Source: Spirosoma fluviale (GTDB lineage: Bacteria; Bacteroidota; Bacteroidia; Cytophagales; Spirosomataceae). From it: DNA of 45,916 nt. Under the pieces are notes generated by a model, which was not told the origin of the DNA, did not search any database, and saw nothing but the letters and a program-made list of their open reading frames with translations. Location of the stretch: the NCBI GenBank assembly GCA_945906795.1, contig CAMDRO010000012.1:1-45916 (forward strand). The letters run 5' to 3'. A program made the position numbers and the translations under genes. Below are positions 35,733 through 45,074 of this stretch, piece by piece (position 1 is the stretch's first letter; every line of letters starts with the position of its first letter).

Positions 35733-37154
35733 TTAGAGCTTAGAGAGAATTTTATACATCTTACTATTCAATCGATAGTTCAACATCCTCTGATCCTTCT
35801 CGTCTTGTTGAATATCCAAAATATTACTTTCTTGAAAAACTAAAGATAAAGACTTGGTAAAATTGTCAATCAATTTGGATCTAAATTGTCGTTGAGATTC
35901 AGGAGCACTTTTATGTCGACCAAAAAAAGCAATCAATTGATGCCCATTAACATAACCCTCATTGTAATGTAACAAAAGAAAATCTAAAAACTTTTGCTCA
36001 TTTTCCCCTAAAACGATTTTTAAATTTCGCCTAAGCCTACTTCTGCGCAGATTCCCAAAAATATATACTAAAAATATACTGACTAAAACACCCGAGCATA
36101 ATATAAAAACCTTAAAGAATTCAATGTACCAAGGTTCATCTGTCAGTTTCCCTAAATATTCCGAATCAGCTAAAACATTTTTAATAGAAATGATGTATTG
36201 AATTGAATTCTTATTTACTTGGTTTTTAGAACTGAAATTAGATGACCAGGCCAGTGAGTCTTTCCCCTTGAAACGTATTTCCTGCTCACTAGCATTATTT
36301 GCTGTAATTGGCAATCTGCCTGAATTAAGCCAATGGTAAGTTTTGAAATTATCCAAAAGATCAATGATGATCATCGTATCATAGCGATACACCTGAACGG
36401 ACTTATCTATTAAAACAAAGTATCTTCCGTTGAACAAAAAATTTCTATACAGATCTTTTTCTAAATATTTCTTTAACTCTTCTAAGTGTACTGTTCCTAC
36501 TTTCAAAAATTCTTGATTCTTAAATCGATATTCATATATGTTCCAATCGATTACTGAACTATTGTATAATCGAGAATCATTGACCTGCAAATTCGCCATC
36601 GTGATAAAAATATCTTTTGAAGGGATATACGCTGAAATTCCATCATTGATCGCAATGGGTATTTGTCCCTTAGTGCCTATACTCATCCATTCTTTATTTT
36701 TGGGATCATATTTAGTTAACACATTAGATGATTGCCAAAATCCGTATCCCCCAAAAGAATACAATATGTCATTGCGTAAAAACTTAACTGCTTTACAGTT
36801 TGCCCCACGAAAAAAAGTTTGATCGATGCGTTTTAAAATCCAATTTTTACGATCTAATTGATATACTTGCCCCGTGCAACTAACCATTAAATACGATAAA
36901 TTGGAACCTGGAATAGGAATTTCTTGGTAATTTAAATTCCCTAAAATCAAATCATGGCTTTTAATATCTTCAAAGCTAAGGTCCGCTATTTTATTCCAAT
37001 GGATCCCATCCTTATTTTCAAATAAAGCTTGGGTTTCAAAATTAATCTGATAAAAATTTCCCGTTGACGGATGAATCCATTTAGCTTCTTGAGCAGAAAT
37101 GGGTCTGGCCAACAAAACAAAAAGAAAGAAAAAAAACAATTGGAAATACCTCAT
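35733..37154 (-). CDS. Membrane-spanning putative sensor-regulator: exported kelch-like part, one transmembrane helix, cytoplasmic helix-turn-helix-like domain
   Basis: The protein has 473 residues. A signal peptide (1-21, PISAQ) precedes about 320 residues predicted to lie in the periplasm, with at least one kelch-like blade (LYSFGGYGFWQSSNVLTKYD at about 131-150). One strong transmembrane helix (about 345-366) is followed by RRSRLRR (370-376), a positive-inside stop. The cytoplasmic C-terminus (about 380-473, LGENEQKFLDFLLLHYNEGY onward) resembles a winged-helix-like domain that ends other uncharacterised Bacteroidota membrane proteins of this layout. A sensor passing signals directly to a DNA-binding domain is inferred, not shown. 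Its stop abuts the lipoprotein stop. Confidence 0.6.
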   Translation of the reverse strand: MRYFQLFFFFLFVLLARPISAQEAKWIHPSTGNFYQINFETQALFENKDGIHWNKIADLSFEDIKSHDLILGNLNYQEIPIPGSNLSYLMVSCTGQVYQLDRKNWILKRIDQTFFRGANCKAVKFLRNDILYSFGGYGFWQSSNVLTKYDPKNKEWMSIGTKGQIPIAINDGISAYIPSKDIFITMANLQVNDSRLYNSSVIDWNIYEYRFKNQEFLKVGTVHLEELKKYLEKDLYRNFLFNGRYFVLIDKSVQVYRYDTMIIIDLLDNFKTYHWLNSGRLPITANNASEQEIRFKGKDSLAWSSNFSSKNQVNKNSIQYIISIKNVLADSEYLGKLTDEPWYIEFFKVFILCSGVLVSIFLVYIFGNLRRSRLRRNLKIVLGENEQKFLDFLLLHYNEGYVNGHQLIAFFGRHKSAPESQRQFRSKLIDNFTKSLSLVFQESNILDIQQDEKDQRMLNYRLNSKMYKILSKL

Positions 37155-37230
37155 AGGAATTTAATTCGTACCAAAAATGCAATTTTTTTATATAAAATTT
37201 AAATAATTCTTATCGTATGAATTAAAAATC

Positions 37231-37263
37231 TTGACATAATTTAAACGAAAATGGCTAATTTTG
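37231..37263 (+). promoter_or_regulatory. Promoter of psd
   Basis: TTG (37231-37233, within TTGAC) and TAATTTTG (37256-37263) are separated by 22 bases, within the range known for this sigma factor. The -7 box ends 52 bases before the psd ATG at 37316. Confidence 0.5.
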
Positions 37264-37315
37264 ACTTCTGAATCCAAGCTTAGAACAATAAGTTACCTAT
37301 TGAAATAATTAAATT

Positions 37316-37975
37316 ATGACCTTACACCGCGAAGGAAGGACTTTATTAATCACATCACTCATCATTGTCTTAGGCATCAATGCGCTTTTTGCCTATTTCT
37401 TTCCAGATCGAGAATACCTAAGGGAATTCATGGTTGTCATTACTTCCCTATTTTATTTAATCATTTTGCAGTTTTTCAGAGTTCCGACACGTCATACGGA
37501 AATAAATCCACAACATATTATTGCCCCGGCAGACGGAAAAGTAGTTGTCATCGAAGAAACGGTAGAATCTGAATATTTTAAGGGTACACGTAGACAGATT
37601 TCTATTTTTATGTCGCCCTTAAATGTGCACATCAATTTCAATCCCATTTCGGGCATAGTTTCTTATTTCAAATATCATCCGGGCAAATTTCTGGTAGCTT
37701 GGCATCCTAAGTCAAGTACGGAAAATGAACGCACGACTTATGTGGTCAAGCATGCCAACGGAACTGAAATATTGTTCCGCCAAATAGCCGGCGCACTGGC
37801 TAAAAGAATTTGTTGGTATGCCAAAGAAAACGAACCTGTCACTCAAGGTTCAGAATTTGGATTTATAAAATTTGGAAGTAGAATCGATATTTTCTTGCCC
37901 TTAGATGCCGAAATTTGTGTCAATTTAGGCGATAAGCCTGTCGGCGGAGAAACGGTAATCGCTAAACTACGCTAA
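37316..37975 (+). CDS. psd: Phosphatidylserine decarboxylase, short (archaeal/Bacteroidota) type
   Basis: This membrane-bound pyruvoyl enzyme makes phosphatidylethanolamine. The protein has 219 residues, the short class without the long N-terminal part of the E. coli enzyme. Two hydrophobic helices (about 8-28 and 37-54) anchor it. Conserved elements are PADGKVVVIEE (Asp73), FMSPLNVHINFNP (His105) and the self-cleavage site F186-G187-S188, where Ser188 becomes the pyruvoyl group. No pssA partner is adjacent. It shares a CTAA stop overlap with the fRMsr gene. Confidence 0.92.
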   Translation: MTLHREGRTLLITSLIIVLGINALFAYFFPDREYLREFMVVITSLFYLIILQFFRVPTRHTEINPQHIIAPADGKVVVIEETVESEYFKGTRRQISIFMSPLNVHINFNPISGIVSYFKYHPGKFLVAWHPKSSTENERTTYVVKHANGTEILFRQIAGALAKRICWYAKENEPVTQGSEFGFIKFGSRIDIFLPLDAEICVNLGDKPVGGETVIAKLR

Positions 37976-38463
37976 TTCCAATTTGACCAATTTTCACTAA
38001 TAAGTCCCATGATTTTCTCAAGGCCTATTTGGTCTTCCTTATTAAAATCATTCAAACAATCCGAGTCCACATCTAAGACTAAAACTACTTGGTTCTCATG
38101 AAATACGGGAATCACTATTTCCGATTTTGAAGCAGAGGCACAGGCGATATGGCCAGGGAATTCATCCACATTAGGAACAATAACTGTTTTTCTTTGCGTG
38201 TAGGCGTGTCCACAAACTCCTTTATGAAAAGGAATTCGAGTACAGGCTACGGGTCCTTGAAATGGTCCTAAAACGAGTTCATCTCCCTTAACTAAATAAA
38301 ATCCAATCCAAAAAAAACCAAAAATATCATGGATTGCCGCGGCAATATTAGCAAGGTTAGCATATTGATCAGATTCCCCTGCCAATAAAGACTTTATCTG
38401 AGGATACAAATTCGCATATTGGTCTGCTCTTGATCCGCTAATTTTGATTAAATCTTCAGCCAT
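37972..38463 (-). CDS. Free methionine (R)-sulfoxide reductase (GAF domain)
   Basis: The protein has 163 residues forming a single GAF domain. The three redox cysteines of fRMsr are present as C74 (GPVACTRIPF), C84 (KGVCGHAY) and C108 (GHIACASASKSEIV), with the same 10- and 24-residue spacing as in characterised fRMsr proteins. It reduces free methionine-R-sulfoxide and so helps against oxidative damage. It is the last gene of a leftward five-gene operon with iron-sulfur electron carriers, one base after its neighbour, so a link to a redox chain is possible but unproven. Confidence 0.9.
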   Translation of the reverse strand: MAEDLIKISGSRADQYANLYPQIKSLLAGESDQYANLANIAAAIHDIFGFFWIGFYLVKGDELVLGPFQGPVACTRIPFHKGVCGHAYTQRKTVIVPNVDEFPGHIACASASKSEIVIPVFHENQVVLVLDVDSDCLNDFNKEDQIGLEKIMGLISENWSNWN

Positions 38464-38464
38464 A

Positions 38465-38959
38465 TTACAAACTGGCTATTTTGAAATATTTTTTCAGCCA
38501 AGACTGGCGAACCGTCTGAAGCCATTGATTTCTGTATTGACCCAAGTCTGCTGTTTGAAGTGGGATGATGAAATCTTCTTCTGACAAATTAGCGTTAAGA
38601 ATAAAATCTTTAATCGATGTTATCGGTATAAGTGAGATTTGCTCCCCTTGAATTTTGGCAATTTGCCGGTCAAAAAAATCAACGTTGAGCATTTCTCCTA
38701 AAGATTTAAACCAGCGTGTCGACGCATCGATCGAACAACCTGAAGCCTCATTCACATCTTCATTGACCGCAACAATAACAACTTGATTAAAACGAATCTC
38801 AAAAGAAGCATTCAGCGGAGATCCATGGGCAGCCCAGGCATTCATTTCATGTGTCAAAAAAGAACTTATTTGTTCCATTTCATCGGCCAACAAGGGACGA
38901 TTTGCTTGATACACCCACACACGGGACTGATCGGGTAATTGTTCGAATGGTATATACAT
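38465..38959 (-). CDS. Conserved Bacteroidota protein of unknown function
   Basis: The protein has 164 residues, is soluble, and lacks a signal peptide. It begins MYIPFEQLPDQSRVWVYQAN; FLTHEMNAWAAHGSPLNASF and GCSIDASTRWFKSLGEML are conserved-looking segments. Relatives are sometimes labelled ABC transporter ATPase in databases, but there is no Walker A, Walker B or signature motif here, so that label is wrong for this protein. It sits between the CCG-domain protein and fRMsr with one-base gaps, so it is probably tied to the same process. Confidence 0.75.
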   Translation of the reverse strand: MYIPFEQLPDQSRVWVYQANRPLLADEMEQISSFLTHEMNAWAAHGSPLNASFEIRFNQVVIVAVNEDVNEASGCSIDASTRWFKSLGEMLNVDFFDRQIAKIQGEQISLIPITSIKDFILNANLSEEDFIIPLQTADLGQYRNQWLQTVRQSWLKKYFKIASL

Positions 38960-38960
38960 C

Positions 38961-39743
38961 TTATTTCATTGCTTTTTGGACCAACTCAGCTAAGTCTACT
39001 ACTTGGATTTCTTGGTCATGGCCTGTTTTATTTAAACCATCTTGAATCATCACCATACAAAAAGGACAGGCGATCGCTACTTTTTTTACTCCAGATTCAA
39101 TAATCTCTTCTGTTCGTTTTACTTGTATGTCGACGGCTCCCGGCTCGGGCTCCTTAAAAACTTGGGCACCACCGGCACCACAACAAAGTCCTTTCGTGCG
39201 GCAACTTTTTAGCTCTTTAAGATCTTTTTGAAGCTGCGAAATGATTTCTCGAGGCGCTTCATAAATCCCATTTCCACGACCCAAATAACAAGAATCATGG
39301 AATGCGATTTCCTCCCTTTCCTCAGAAATTTCTATTTTACCCTCTTTTAGCAATTGGGCCAACAACTCTGTGTGGTGAATGACCTCATAACTTCCCCCCA
39401 GACTCGGATATTCGTTTTTCAATGTATTAAAACAATGTGGACAGGCCGTCACAATCTTTTTCACTTGGTACATATTGAGCACCTCAATATTAGTCATCGC
39501 CTGCATTTGAAATAAAAATTCATTTCCACTTCTTCTAGCTGGATCTCCAGTACATGATTCCTCTGTTCCTAAAACGGCATATGAAATTTCAGCCTTTTGT
39601 AAAATCTCACAAAAAGCACGCGTCACTTTTTTTTGTCGGTCGTCAAAAGAACCTGCACAACCCACCCAAAACAAATATTCTGGCATTTCACCCTTGGCTA
39701 AATAATCAGCCATTGTTCGAATATTCAACACCATCTCTGACAT
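38961..39743 (-). CDS. (Fe-S)-binding CCG-domain protein (HdrB/HdrD-like)
   Basis: The protein has 260 residues with two CCG-type domains that in heterodisulfide reductase and glycolate/lactate oxidase subunits hold a noncubane iron-sulfur centre. The first domain has C29 (WVGCAGSF), C64 (EESCTGDPARRSG) and C101-x-x-C104, with CTG replacing the double Cys. The second has C152 (HDSCYLGRGN), C187-C188-G (GLCCGAGGAQVF) and C226-x-x-C229, the full motif. It probably pairs with the membrane 4Fe-4S protein two genes upstream, together equalling one HdrD/EtfD-type protein. It follows the hydrolase by one base. Confidence 0.87.
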   Translation of the reverse strand: MSEMVLNIRTMADYLAKGEMPEYLFWVGCAGSFDDRQKKVTRAFCEILQKAEISYAVLGTEESCTGDPARRSGNEFLFQMQAMTNIEVLNMYQVKKIVTACPHCFNTLKNEYPSLGGSYEVIHHTELLAQLLKEGKIEISEEREEIAFHDSCYLGRGNGIYEAPREIISQLQKDLKELKSCRTKGLCCGAGGAQVFKEPEPGAVDIQVKRTEEIIESGVKKVAIACPFCMVMIQDGLNKTGHDQEIQVVDLAELVQKAMK

Positions 39744-39744
39744 A

Positions 39745-40740
39745 TTACTTATTTAATTTTACGACATCAATTAAAAAATTAATGGATGCTTGCATCGGCA
39801 ATTCGGTTTTATTTCCCAAAATGGGTGAGGTGATGACGTGATCACCCGATTCCGGAAATGCTATTTCACGCTTAAGAGCGGAGGATGTTCCTAACTCTGG
39901 AAACATTTTTTGCATCGCTTTGACCGAAACTACCTGATCCTGATGAGCCTCATCCTTATAATAATAGGTCAATAAAACAGGAATTTTTACCTGGCTAAAA
40001 ACTTCTTTATTCATCGTATGCGTTAAGAAATTTTGCATTTCTACCACAGCCTCAAAACGATAATGCAAATTCCAATAGGCATCATGTGCCTTATTTTTAG
40101 TCGGTATTTCATTATAATCACCCCCTTTGATGAGTCGGGCTAATTGGAGCCCCCAAGGATTATCTAACAAAGTCGCACTCGGATCAGCCACCTCAATACA
40201 AGGTCCATATAAAATGATTGCCTTGATTTCTGGATGTTTGGAGGCTAAATAAACCGTCATTGCTCCCCCAAAAGAGGTTCCCATGACAATTACTTCTTGG
40301 CCTACCTTTTTAGCTATAGCCAAATAATTTTCGACACTTGCATAATAATCATCTGCCGTAACATTTCCCAAAGTGCGATCTGAGGTCTTTTCTCCATGTC
40401 CAGCTACTCTAGCCAATACCAAATTTCCATTAAACGCCGCAGCAACTTGTCGGTGTACCGGATCTCCCTCCATTTGCGATGCAGAAAACCCGTGCACATA
40501 CAAAAATGCATATTTAGTTTTTTGGGGCTTCAATGAATCAGCCCAAATAATTTTAGCTTCATTACCAGGTTTTAGCTCCTTATTTTCGAATTCTTTTCCC
40601 CTAATAAAAGAAGAAATCTGCCTCATGGAATCAGGGATGCTGGTCCAAGTAGGACTTGCATTCAACAGGGGGGCTTTTGGCTGAGGACCCACAAAATAAA
40701 GGGCTATAATGGCGATCAAACCCATTAATATTTTTTTCAT
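39745..40740 (-). CDS. Membrane-anchored or exported alpha/beta hydrolase
   Basis: The protein has 331 residues with an N-terminal hydrophobic signal or anchor (about 2-18, KKILMGLIAIIALYFVG). The alpha/beta-hydrolase fold is shown by AFLYVHGFSASQ (oxyanion hole), the nucleophile Ser in VMGTSFGGAM, a likely acid in YYKDEAHQD, and the catalytic His in SGDHVITS. The layout resembles monoacylglycerol lipases and carboxylesterases. It sits between the two halves of the iron-sulfur electron carrier with gaps of three and one bases, which could tie release of fatty acids to their oxidation; this is inference. Confidence 0.82.
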   Translation of the reverse strand: MKKILMGLIAIIALYFVGPQPKAPLLNASPTWTSIPDSMRQISSFIRGKEFENKELKPGNEAKIIWADSLKPQKTKYAFLYVHGFSASQMEGDPVHRQVAAAFNGNLVLARVAGHGEKTSDRTLGNVTADDYYASVENYLAIAKKVGQEVIVMGTSFGGAMTVYLASKHPEIKAIILYGPCIEVADPSATLLDNPWGLQLARLIKGGDYNEIPTKNKAHDAYWNLHYRFEAVVEMQNFLTHTMNKEVFSQVKIPVLLTYYYKDEAHQDQVVSVKAMQKMFPELGTSSALKREIAFPESGDHVITSPILGNKTELPMQASINFLIDVVKLNK

Positions 40741-40743
40741 GGC

Positions 40744-42066
40744 TTATGATTTTGCCCAATTCATTCGATCCGAAGGATTGAATTTCCAGGGGGCTTGATT
40801 TGTTTCAATATTGGAAAACATCGAATTCCATGCCGCAGGAGCATCTGACATTTCCATGATTTGGTACCTTCTCAGTTCCATAATAATGTTTAGGGGCGAC
40901 AATTCCATGGGGCAGGCCTCCACGCACGCTTGACAAGTGGTGCAAGCACGTAATTCCTCCCCACTAATTTTATCGAGCAATGATTTTCCATCCTCGACAA
41001 ATTGGCCTTTATTTTTGGACAAAATAACCCCCACTTCCTCCAATCGATCTCTGGTATCCATCATTATTTTTCGAGGAGATAATAATTTACCTGTTTGATT
41101 GGCCGGACATTGATCCGTACAGCGGCCACATTCAGTACAACTATAGGCGTCTAAAAGATTTTTCCAATTCAAATCCATGACGTCTTTTGCCCCAAACCGC
41201 AAGTTGGTCGGCGCAGCTTCACCTGATACGGGTTGGCCTAACATCAACTTCACTTCATGTGTCACAGATGCCAAACTAGGAATATAGGCAGACGATTTTA
41301 AACTAGAAAAATAAGCGGATGGAAACGCAAAAAAGATGTGCAAATGCTTTGAATAAGTCACATAAAGCGCAAATCCTAAGATGCCGGCGATGTGAAACCA
41401 CCAAGCAATTCGCTCCATTAAATACAAGACTTCCGTACTATAAGAATCCAAAAATATAATTAAATTTTTTGACACAATGAACGAGCCTACCACGTGATAA
41501 TGTTCCACCGCCCTACTTTGTAAGATTGCATCCGTAGCGTTCATGGTCCACAGGGCCAACATCAACACGCACTCAACAATTAAAATAGTATAGGCATCTC
41601 GGATCGGAAACCCTTTTAATTCTGAATGATTTTCTGATTGCAAACGATGAACTTTGAAAATACCCCGACGTGCAAAAAATACGAAACAAGCTAAAAATAC
41701 ACCGCCGGCTAAGAGCTCGAAAAAATTCAAAAGCAAGGGGTAAAGCGATCCTAAAAAGGGAGCAAACAAACGATGTGTTCCAAAAATTCCATCCAACATA
41801 ATCTCCAGTATCTCTGCATTGATCAAAATAAAACCGATGTAAATCAAAAAATGCATGATGCCCACGACGGGCTTTTGAAACATCTTTTTTTGTCCAAAAG
41901 CTAACAGAAATACCCGCTTCCAGCGTTCGGCTGGTTGGTCTGATAAATAAACTGGTTGCGACAATCGAATGGTGGCCAATATACCTTTAAATCGCATGGC
42001 GATTAAATACCCCATGGAAGCGAGTAAAGCGATAAAAAGAAATTGAAAAAAATAAGTCATATACAT
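40744..42066 (-). CDS. Membrane electron-transfer protein with two 4Fe-4S clusters (HdrD/EtfD N-terminal half)
   Basis: The protein has 440 residues. The N-terminal 250 residues hold about five to six transmembrane helices of the nitrate-reductase-gamma type, with candidate haem His residues (for example H72 and H225). Two ferredoxin motifs follow: C310-x2-C313-x2-C316-x3-C320 (CTECGRCTDQCP) and C375-x2-C378-x2-C381-x3-C385 (CTTCQACVEACP). In mycobacterial EtfD-type proteins this part is fused to CCG domains; here those are in the protein at 38961-39743. The likely role is passing electrons from a soluble donor, such as electron-transfer flavoprotein, to menaquinone. First gene of the operon. 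Confidence 0.85.
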   Translation of the reverse strand: MYMTYFFQFLFIALLASMGYLIAMRFKGILATIRLSQPVYLSDQPAERWKRVFLLAFGQKKMFQKPVVGIMHFLIYIGFILINAEILEIMLDGIFGTHRLFAPFLGSLYPLLLNFFELLAGGVFLACFVFFARRGIFKVHRLQSENHSELKGFPIRDAYTILIVECVLMLALWTMNATDAILQSRAVEHYHVVGSFIVSKNLIIFLDSYSTEVLYLMERIAWWFHIAGILGFALYVTYSKHLHIFFAFPSAYFSSLKSSAYIPSLASVTHEVKLMLGQPVSGEAAPTNLRFGAKDVMDLNWKNLLDAYSCTECGRCTDQCPANQTGKLLSPRKIMMDTRDRLEEVGVILSKNKGQFVEDGKSLLDKISGEELRACTTCQACVEACPMELSPLNIIMELRRYQIMEMSDAPAAWNSMFSNIETNQAPWKFNPSDRMNWAKS

Positions 42067-42213
42067 TTATTAAAAAAACGCCCAAAGGTTACAAATAGCA
42101 TTTCATTATTTCAAGCCGAAAACTAAATAAATTTACGCTAGAAAAAAATCATATTGATCATATTTTAAGGTGAATTTTTATCGTAGGCAAATTACCTTCA
42201 ATCTAGTCCAAAG

Positions 42214-45042
42214 CTAAAGTTCTTTTTTCAAAAATCTTCCTGTATGGCTATTTTTAGCTTTAGCCACTTGCTCCGGTGTCCCCGAAATGAGCAATTGGCC
42301 CCCGGCATTTCCTCCCTCGGGGCCCATGTCAATAATATAATCCGATACTTTAATCACATCCATATTATGTTCAATCACCAAAACAGTATTTCCTTTGTCC
42401 ACTAGCTTTTGCAACACATCTAAGAGCAATTTGACATCTTGAAAATGTAAACCTGTGGTAGGTTCGTCGAGTACATACAATGTTTTACCCGTATCTTTTT
42501 TTGATAATTCCTCTGCTAATTTTACGCGCTGAGCCTCTCCTCCAGACAAGGTCGTAGCATGCTGGCCTAATGTAATATAACCCAAACCCACCTCAGATAA
42601 AGTCTGAACCCTTTTAAAAATTCTAGGTTGATTTTCAAAAAAATCAAGTGCCTGCTCGACCGTCATATCCAATACATCGGAAATCGATTTACCCTTAAAG
42701 CGAACTTCCAAAGTTTCACGATTAAACCTTTTGCCCTTACAGGTTTCGCATTCGACAAACACGTCAGGCAGGAACTCCATCTCTATTTTTTTTCGGCCTG
42801 CTCCTTCACAACCCTCGCAGCGACCTCCTTTGACATTAAAACTGAAACGTCCCGCTTTGTATCCACGAATTTTAGACTCCGGTAATTCACAATATAAAGT
42901 CCTGATGTCTGTGTACATATTGGTATAAGTAGCCGGATTGGAACGTGGGGTGCGACCTATGGGCGACTGATCCACCTCAATAACTTTATCGATAAATTCC
43001 AAACCCGTGATTGACTTAAAAGGCAAAGGCTCACGTTTGGTTCGATCAAAAAACTGCTTCAATTTTAACACCAACGTATCATGAATTAAGGTCGATTTCC
43101 CGGATCCAGAAACACCTGTCACGGTAATAAACTTCCCTAAGGGAAATTCAACACTTACATTTTTTAAATTATTTCCATGTGCCCCTTTAAGCACAATGGA
43201 ATTTCCAGTTCCAATTCTACGAACGGTTGGCGCGGAGATTTTCAAAGCCCCATTCAGGTATTTTGCCGTCGGGGTACCTAATTTCAAAAATTCCGAAGGA
43301 CTCCCAAAACCAATAATATGGCCTCCATGTCGGCCCGCTCCAGGGCCAATATCCAATATGTAATCGGACTCCAACATCATGTCTTTGTCATGTTCGACGA
43401 CAAGCACTGAATTTCCTAAGTCGCGTAAATCTTTTAAGGCTAAAATCAACTTTTCATTATCGCGCTGATGTAAGCCGATGGATGGTTCATCCATGATATA
43501 AAGCACACCGACTAATTGAGTTCCGATTTGAGTCGCGAGTCTAATTCGTTGGGATTCCCCGCCAGACAAACTTTTCATCGGTCGGTCGAGCGTCAAATAA
43601 GTAAGCCCTATTTGCGTCAAAAAACCAATTCTCTTTTTAATTTCTTTCAATACTTCTGTGGCAATTTGTCTTTGTCGGTCTGAAATCCTTTCCTCCAAAT
43701 CAGAAAACCAATCGGCCAAATCAACAACATCCATTTGGGCTAATTCGCCTATATGCTTGCCGTCAATTTTAAAATGCAAGGACTCCTTTTTCAGCCTAAA
43801 CCCATCACAGTCCAGGCAAATTTTAATCTCTAAAAAATCCTTCAACCAGTCTTGAGTTTTTTCAGACCCGTTATCTTGTTGGCGCTTCAGAAAATTTATA
43901 ATTCCATCATATTTGGTACTCCACTCGGTACCCACATATTTTTTTGAAGGCACGGGAACAGGTTCATCGGTACCATATAACATAAGATCAAGAGCCTCCC
44001 GAGGGAATTTTGCAATGGGTGTCGACAAACCGACTGAATAAGGTTTTAACAGCACCTCTAATTGCTTGAAAATCCACAACTCTCGATATTCACCAATCGG
44101 CGCAATAGCGCCACGAATAATACTAAGGGACGGGTCTGGAATGACAGATTCTTCGGTGATTTCTTCCACAACTCCTAGGCCATTGCAACAAGGACATGCA
44201 CCATAAGGGCTATTAAAGGAAAAGGAATTAGGGGCGGGTTCATCATAGGACAAACCTGTTTTAGGATCCATCAAAGTTTGGGAAAAATAATGCAATTTCC
44301 CCTTTTCGTCCAAGACAAAAACTTGGCCTTTTCCTAAGTTGGTCGCCGTCTGCAACGATTGTGAAATTCGTAGCCTTTCGGTATCAGATACGATGAGTCG
44401 ATCCACCACAACTTCTACGTCATGCACTTTAAAACGGTCTAATTGCATTTTGGGAATCAGATCCATCACTTCGCCGTCCACGCGAACTTTGGTATATCCC
44501 CACTTCGCTATTTGAACAAAAAGCTCTCGATAATGTCCTTTGCGCCCCTTCACTAATGGCGCCAAAAACCACACTTTGGATGAAGAAAATTGACTCATTA
44601 AGGTCGATATGATTTGATCCACCGACTGCTTGACCATCCGCTCTCCGGATAAATAGGAAAAAGCATCGGAAGCACGCGCAAAAAGCAAGCGCATAAAATC
44701 ATATATCTCCGTGGTGGTTCCAACGGTCGACCTTGGATTCTTAGAAGTGGTCTTCTGTTCAATGGATATCACGGGAGACAAGCCATTTATTTTATCCACG
44801 TCAGGGCGTTCCATATTCCCTAAAAATGAACGGGCATAGGCGGAAAAACTTTCCATGTAGCGCCTTTGGCCTTCCGCATAAATCGTATCGAAGGCTAATG
44901 AAGATTTCCCAGAACCTGAAATGCCAGTAATCACGACTAGCTGGTTGCGGGGAATGGAGACATCAATGTTTTTTAAATTATGTTCACGAGCGCCCAACAC
45001 CTCAATGTGAGAAAAACCAGTTAAATCTTTGGGTTGCTGCAT
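42214..45042 (-). CDS. uvrA: UvrABC excinuclease subunit A
   Basis: UvrA recognises DNA damage in nucleotide excision repair and loads UvrB. The protein has 942 residues, normal for the family. It has two ABC ATPase modules: [20 protein letters not shown] (about 39-58) with [16 protein letters not shown], and [17 protein letters not shown] with [15 protein letters not shown]. Zinc sites are [11 protein letters not shown] with CLDCDG, and [11 protein letters not shown] with [27 protein letters not shown] is a family signature. Two -7 boxes lie just upstream, right after the terminator of the TonB receptor gene. Confidence 0.98.
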   Translation of the reverse strand: MQQPKDLTGFSHIEVLGAREHNLKNIDVSIPRNQLVVITGISGSGKSSLAFDTIYAEGQRRYMESFSAYARSFLGNMERPDVDKINGLSPVISIEQKTTSKNPRSTVGTTTEIYDFMRLLFARASDAFSYLSGERMVKQSVDQIISTLMSQFSSSKVWFLAPLVKGRKGHYRELFVQIAKWGYTKVRVDGEVMDLIPKMQLDRFKVHDVEVVVDRLIVSDTERLRISQSLQTATNLGKGQVFVLDEKGKLHYFSQTLMDPKTGLSYDEPAPNSFSFNSPYGACPCCNGLGVVEEITEESVIPDPSLSIIRGAIAPIGEYRELWIFKQLEVLLKPYSVGLSTPIAKFPREALDLMLYGTDEPVPVPSKKYVGTEWSTKYDGIINFLKRQQDNGSEKTQDWLKDFLEIKICLDCDGFRLKKESLHFKIDGKHIGELAQMDVVDLADWFSDLEERISDRQRQIATEVLKEIKKRIGFLTQIGLTYLTLDRPMKSLSGGESQRIRLATQIGTQLVGVLYIMDEPSIGLHQRDNEKLILALKDLRDLGNSVLVVEHDKDMMLESDYILDIGPGAGRHGGHIIGFGSPSEFLKLGTPTAKYLNGALKISAPTVRRIGTGNSIVLKGAHGNNLKNVSVEFPLGKFITVTGVSGSGKSTLIHDTLVLKLKQFFDRTKREPLPFKSITGLEFIDKVIEVDQSPIGRTPRSNPATYTNMYTDIRTLYCELPESKIRGYKAGRFSFNVKGGRCEGCEGAGRKKIEMEFLPDVFVECETCKGKRFNRETLEVRFKGKSISDVLDMTVEQALDFFENQPRIFKRVQTLSEVGLGYITLGQHATTLSGGEAQRVKLAEELSKKDTGKTLYVLDEPTTGLHFQDVKLLLDVLQKLVDKGNTVLVIEHNMDVIKVSDYIIDMGPEGGNAGGQLLISGTPEQVAKAKNSHTGRFLKKEL

Positions 45043-45052
45043 AGAGAAAAAT

Positions 45053-45073
45053 CAAATATAATTCGCAAAGGTA
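45053..45073 (-). promoter_or_regulatory. Two tandem -7 boxes before uvrA
   Basis: On the minus strand TACCTTTG (45066-45073, followed by C, the extended form) and TATATTTG (45053-45060) both match TAnnTTTG. They end 23 and 10 bases before the uvrA ATG. The -33 region of the first falls inside the upstream terminator and has no TTG. No LexA-type palindrome was recognised. Confidence 0.5.
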
Positions 45074-45074
45074 C

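Noticed and set aside
38465-38959. Possible ABC transporter ATPase (label often given to relatives)
   Set aside because: No Walker A, Walker B, signature or switch motifs in the 164 residues.
42209-42216. TAGCTTTG box on the minus strand at the end of uvrA
   Set aside because: It is about 140 bases from the next start, overlaps the uvrA stop region and lacks a -33 element.
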